From assembly GCA_945861845.1 (NCBI GenBank), contig CAMAWS010000130.1, positions 1 through 7,945 on the forward strand: a DNA stretch of 7,945 nucleotides, given 5' to 3'. The notes below the pieces were generated by a model that was not told the DNA's origin, searched no databases, and was given only the letters and a program-made list of their open reading frames with translations. The stretch comes from Candidatus Sulfopaludibacter sp. SbA3 (GTDB taxonomy: Bacteria > Acidobacteriota > Terriglobia > 20CM-2-55-15). Below are positions 6,862 through 7,945 of this stretch, piece by piece (the stretch's first letter is position 1; every line of letters starts with the position of its first letter). Position numbers and translations under genes: made by a program.

Positions 6862-7431
6862 GTGAACGGCACGTCGTGCTGGGTGCGCGCCTACATCCAC
6901 ATGGGGCCGAACCATGACTCGGGCGCGAACTTCCTCTTCTACCCCGCCAGCACCGTTCGCTACAGGATTGGCGGCACCACCATCAAGCCATCCTTCTCAG
7001 GCGGGCAGACCGGCTGGTCTCACCTGATCGCCCTGAGAGTCGATGGCGCCCGCTGGATCGACGGCGACCGCCGAGCGCGGTACGTCCTGCTCGACGGCCT
7101 GATGCGTCACATCCCCAGCCAGACTGCGCACGAAAACCTGTTCTCGGAATGGGTGGACGAGTACTGGGGGAACGTTGACGCGCGCTTTGGGAACACGATG
7201 CCCCCGGCGGGCAAACCGCTCGGCACCACGCCGAGCGCGACCAACCCCTACGGCCTGGCGTACCTCGCCAAGTGCCCCGCGCTGCCCAATGTCTATATCG
7301 TCGTGGATGGCACGAAGCGCTGGATCACCAGCGGCGAGGTCTTCGCCCGCTTCGGTTTCAACCATTCCAAAGTGTGGCCCGTCGCCAACGAGCTCATCGC
7401 GGCGCTGCCGAATGGCCCGGACATCAGGTAG
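6862..7431 (+). CDS. Hypothetical protein with two 'DG-x-x-R-x-I-x-S' repeats, probably 5'-truncated
   Basis: The frame gives 189 residues from a GTG at 6862. I do not recognise a named family. The C-terminal two thirds carry two related units: Y-V-L-L-D-G-L-M-R-H-I-P-S (residues 74-86, followed by an N-L-F segment) and Y-I-V-V-D-G-T-K-R-W-I-T-S (145-157, followed by E-V-F-A-R-F-G-F and ending L-P-N-G-P-D-I). Units of this style (display of a 'DG..R.I.s...f..lgf...v..v....l..lp.G' pattern) recur in secreted or surface proteins, but I assign no function. There is no signal peptide, no Shine-Dalgarno site, and an in-frame stop at 6835-6837 while the open frame upstream of GTG still reads plausibly (A-R-I-G-G-R-L). 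These signs suggest the 3' remnant of a longer gene. A real short gene starting at GTG cannot be excluded. Confidence 0.5.
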   Translation: MNGTSCWVRAYIHMGPNHDSGANFLFYPASTVRYRIGGTTIKPSFSGGQTGWSHLIALRVDGARWIDGDRRARYVLLDGLMRHIPSQTAHENLFSEWVDEYWGNVDARFGNTMPPAGKPLGTTPSATNPYGLAYLAKCPALPNVYIVVDGTKRWITSGEVFARFGFNHSKVWPVANELIAALPNGPDIR

Positions 7432-7699
7432 CCAGGTCGCCAATCAGGTTGATTCATTCGGAACCTTGATTTCGTTTTTAAAATTCCACCCCGACAACAT
7501 CGAAACCCCTTCTTTTATCCGCCCTGTGGCCGGACAGCGCTCCCAACATATGGAGCTTTTATGAGACATCGAGGGACAGCGTCTTTTATCTTTCCTACGC
7601 GTACCGGTTTATTAGACGGCGGGGCTCATTCCCAGGCCACGGCTCGTTTGTACTTCCTATGCGTTTGCCAGAATTGATTTAAATAATCAGTATCAATGT
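7432..7699. other. Non-coding stretch between the repeat protein remnant and the ATPase gene
   Basis: I find no convincing gene, RNA gene or terminator here. The first 60 bases after the stop are AT-richer and contain a GGTT...AACC pair with a 10-11 nt gap (around 7448-7466). Short words recur (TCTTTTATC at 7511 and 7582, GGACAGCG at 7532 and 7574), but in swapped order, so this is not a clean repeat. From about 7671 composition becomes strongly AT-rich and contains small dyads: ATTGAT (7673-7678) with ATCAAT (7692-7697), and GATT (7676-7679) with AATC (7685-7688). These may be extra binding sites belonging to the promoter region of the following ATPase gene. Confidence 0.5.
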
Positions 7700-7723
7700 T
7701 GTTGTTTATAATTATAATCAACA
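7700..7723 (+). promoter_or_regulatory. 24-bp dyad containing two adjacent TATAAT boxes; putative promoter/operator of the ATPase gene
   Basis: The half-sites TGTTGTTTATAA (7700-7711) and TTATAATCAACA (7712-7723) are inverted repeats matching at 11 of 12 positions; only the 7705/7718 pair breaks symmetry. Inside are two perfect -10-like hexamers end to end, TATAAT at 7707-7712 and at 7713-7718. The start codon of the following gene is at 7727, so initiation from the second hexamer would give a leaderless or nearly leaderless mRNA, consistent with the absence of a Shine-Dalgarno site. No good -35 box lies at normal spacing. A dimeric regulator bound to the dyad would cover the -10 region; which protein that is cannot be told. 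Confidence 0.6.
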
Positions 7724-7726
7724 GAT

Positions 7727-7945
7727 ATGACTGCGGATTTTAATCGCCTTCTGAACCTTCAGGCGCTGGTGGATAAGAAGTCCTTCTTCCTGCTCGGGCC
7801 GCGTGCGACAGGAAAGAGTTTTGTGATCCGGCAGCAGTTGGGCAACCATGCGATCCAGATCGACCTCCTTCGTTCCGATGTCTTTCTGCGTTTATCTGCA
7901 GATCCAAGCCTGCTGGAGGCAATCATCGACGGCGGGCGTTCCAAG
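7727..7945 (+). CDS. AAA_14/DUF4143-type P-loop ATPase, N-terminal part (runs off the window)
   Basis: An open frame from ATG 7727 continues through the last base, giving 73 residues. It begins M-T-A-D-F-N-R-L-L-N-L-Q-A-L-V-D-K-K-S-F-F-L-L, then the P-loop G24-P-R-A-T-G-K30-S31, and later I-D-L-L-R-S-D-V-F-L-R-L-S-A-D-P-S-L-L-E-A. This order (a basic hydrophobic strand, G-P-R-x-T-G-K-S, then 'iDLL.sd.f..L..dP..L') is characteristic of the AAA_14 domain of stand-alone ATPases that usually carry a C-terminal DUF4143 domain and total about 370-420 residues. The family is abundant, patchily distributed and often strain-specific; its biological role is poorly defined. The Walker B and DUF4143 parts would lie beyond the window. 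No Shine-Dalgarno site; the preceding dyad promoter suggests leaderless translation. Confidence 0.85.
   Translation, partial: MTADFNRLLNLQALVDKKSFFLLGPRATGKSFVIRQQLGNHAIQIDLLRSDVFLRLSADPSLLEAIIDGGRSK

Noticed and set aside
6997..7443. A 148-codon minus-strand frame opposite the repeat protein fragment
   Set aside because: The plus-strand frame contains internally duplicated, conserved-looking units; the minus frame has low-complexity composition and no motif.
7511..7590. Recurring words TCTTTTATC and GGACAGCG in the gap before the ATPase gene
   Set aside because: Only 8-9 bp each, present twice in swapped order; too short and disordered to call a repeat element.
7674..7712. Classical -35/-10 promoter using TTGATT at 7674-7679 with TATAAT at 7707
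   Set aside because: Spacing would be 27 bp, far outside the functional range; no better -35 pairs with either TATAAT.

Overview
The window reads as a chromosomal segment of a moderately GC-rich, Gram-negative-type bacterium. It covers the end of one housekeeping block, a second one, and an accessory stretch at the right edge. No rRNA or tRNA gene is present to place it taxonomically. An acidobacterium-like or similar soil/groundwater lineage is a guess, based on the scattered GC-rich palindromes around G4CUUCAGC4, the general character of the proteins, and the small set of poor Shine-Dalgarno sites. That placement is inference only.

Left block (1-1510): the 3' end of mutS (mismatch recognition ATPase) is followed after 8 nt by a complete family-3 glycosidase of the NagZ type, probably co-transcribed. 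A 90-bp perfect inverted repeat (1521-1610) separates this from an orphan lipoprotein-type peptide-binding protein (1644-3161). A 129-bp fold-back element (3163-3291) closes that gene. The solute-binding protein therefore sits alone between two unrelated palindromic elements, with no permease or ATPase genes beside it.

Central block (3312-6718): on the minus strand, a threonylcarbamoyl-AMP synthase gene (tsaC) overlaps by 4 nt a membrane-anchored DUF218 (SanA/YdcF-like) gene; the two look like an operon. Divergently, starting only about 17 bp away, a SpoU/TrmH-type RNA methyltransferase gene runs into rarA (replication-fork AAA+ ATPase) with a 4-nt gap. This block serves tRNA and rRNA modification, envelope function and replication-fork repair, and looks like ordinary core genome.

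Right region (6719-7945): immediately at the rarA stop codon the sequence changes character. A chain of short GC-rich hairpins is followed by a probably 5'-truncated gene for a protein with two copies of a 'DG-x-x-R-x-I-x-S' repeat, then about 295 bp without a recognisable gene, and finally the start of an AAA_14/DUF4143-type ATPase that runs off the window. Directly upstream of that ATPase is an AT-rich 24-bp dyad containing two back-to-back TATAAT hexamers a few bases from the start codon. It looks like an autoregulatory, leaderless-type promoter/operator. This edge is the part most likely to be mobile or accessory. I see no clear, previously undescribed multi-gene system; the most distinctive signals are the palindromic elements and the dyad promoter.
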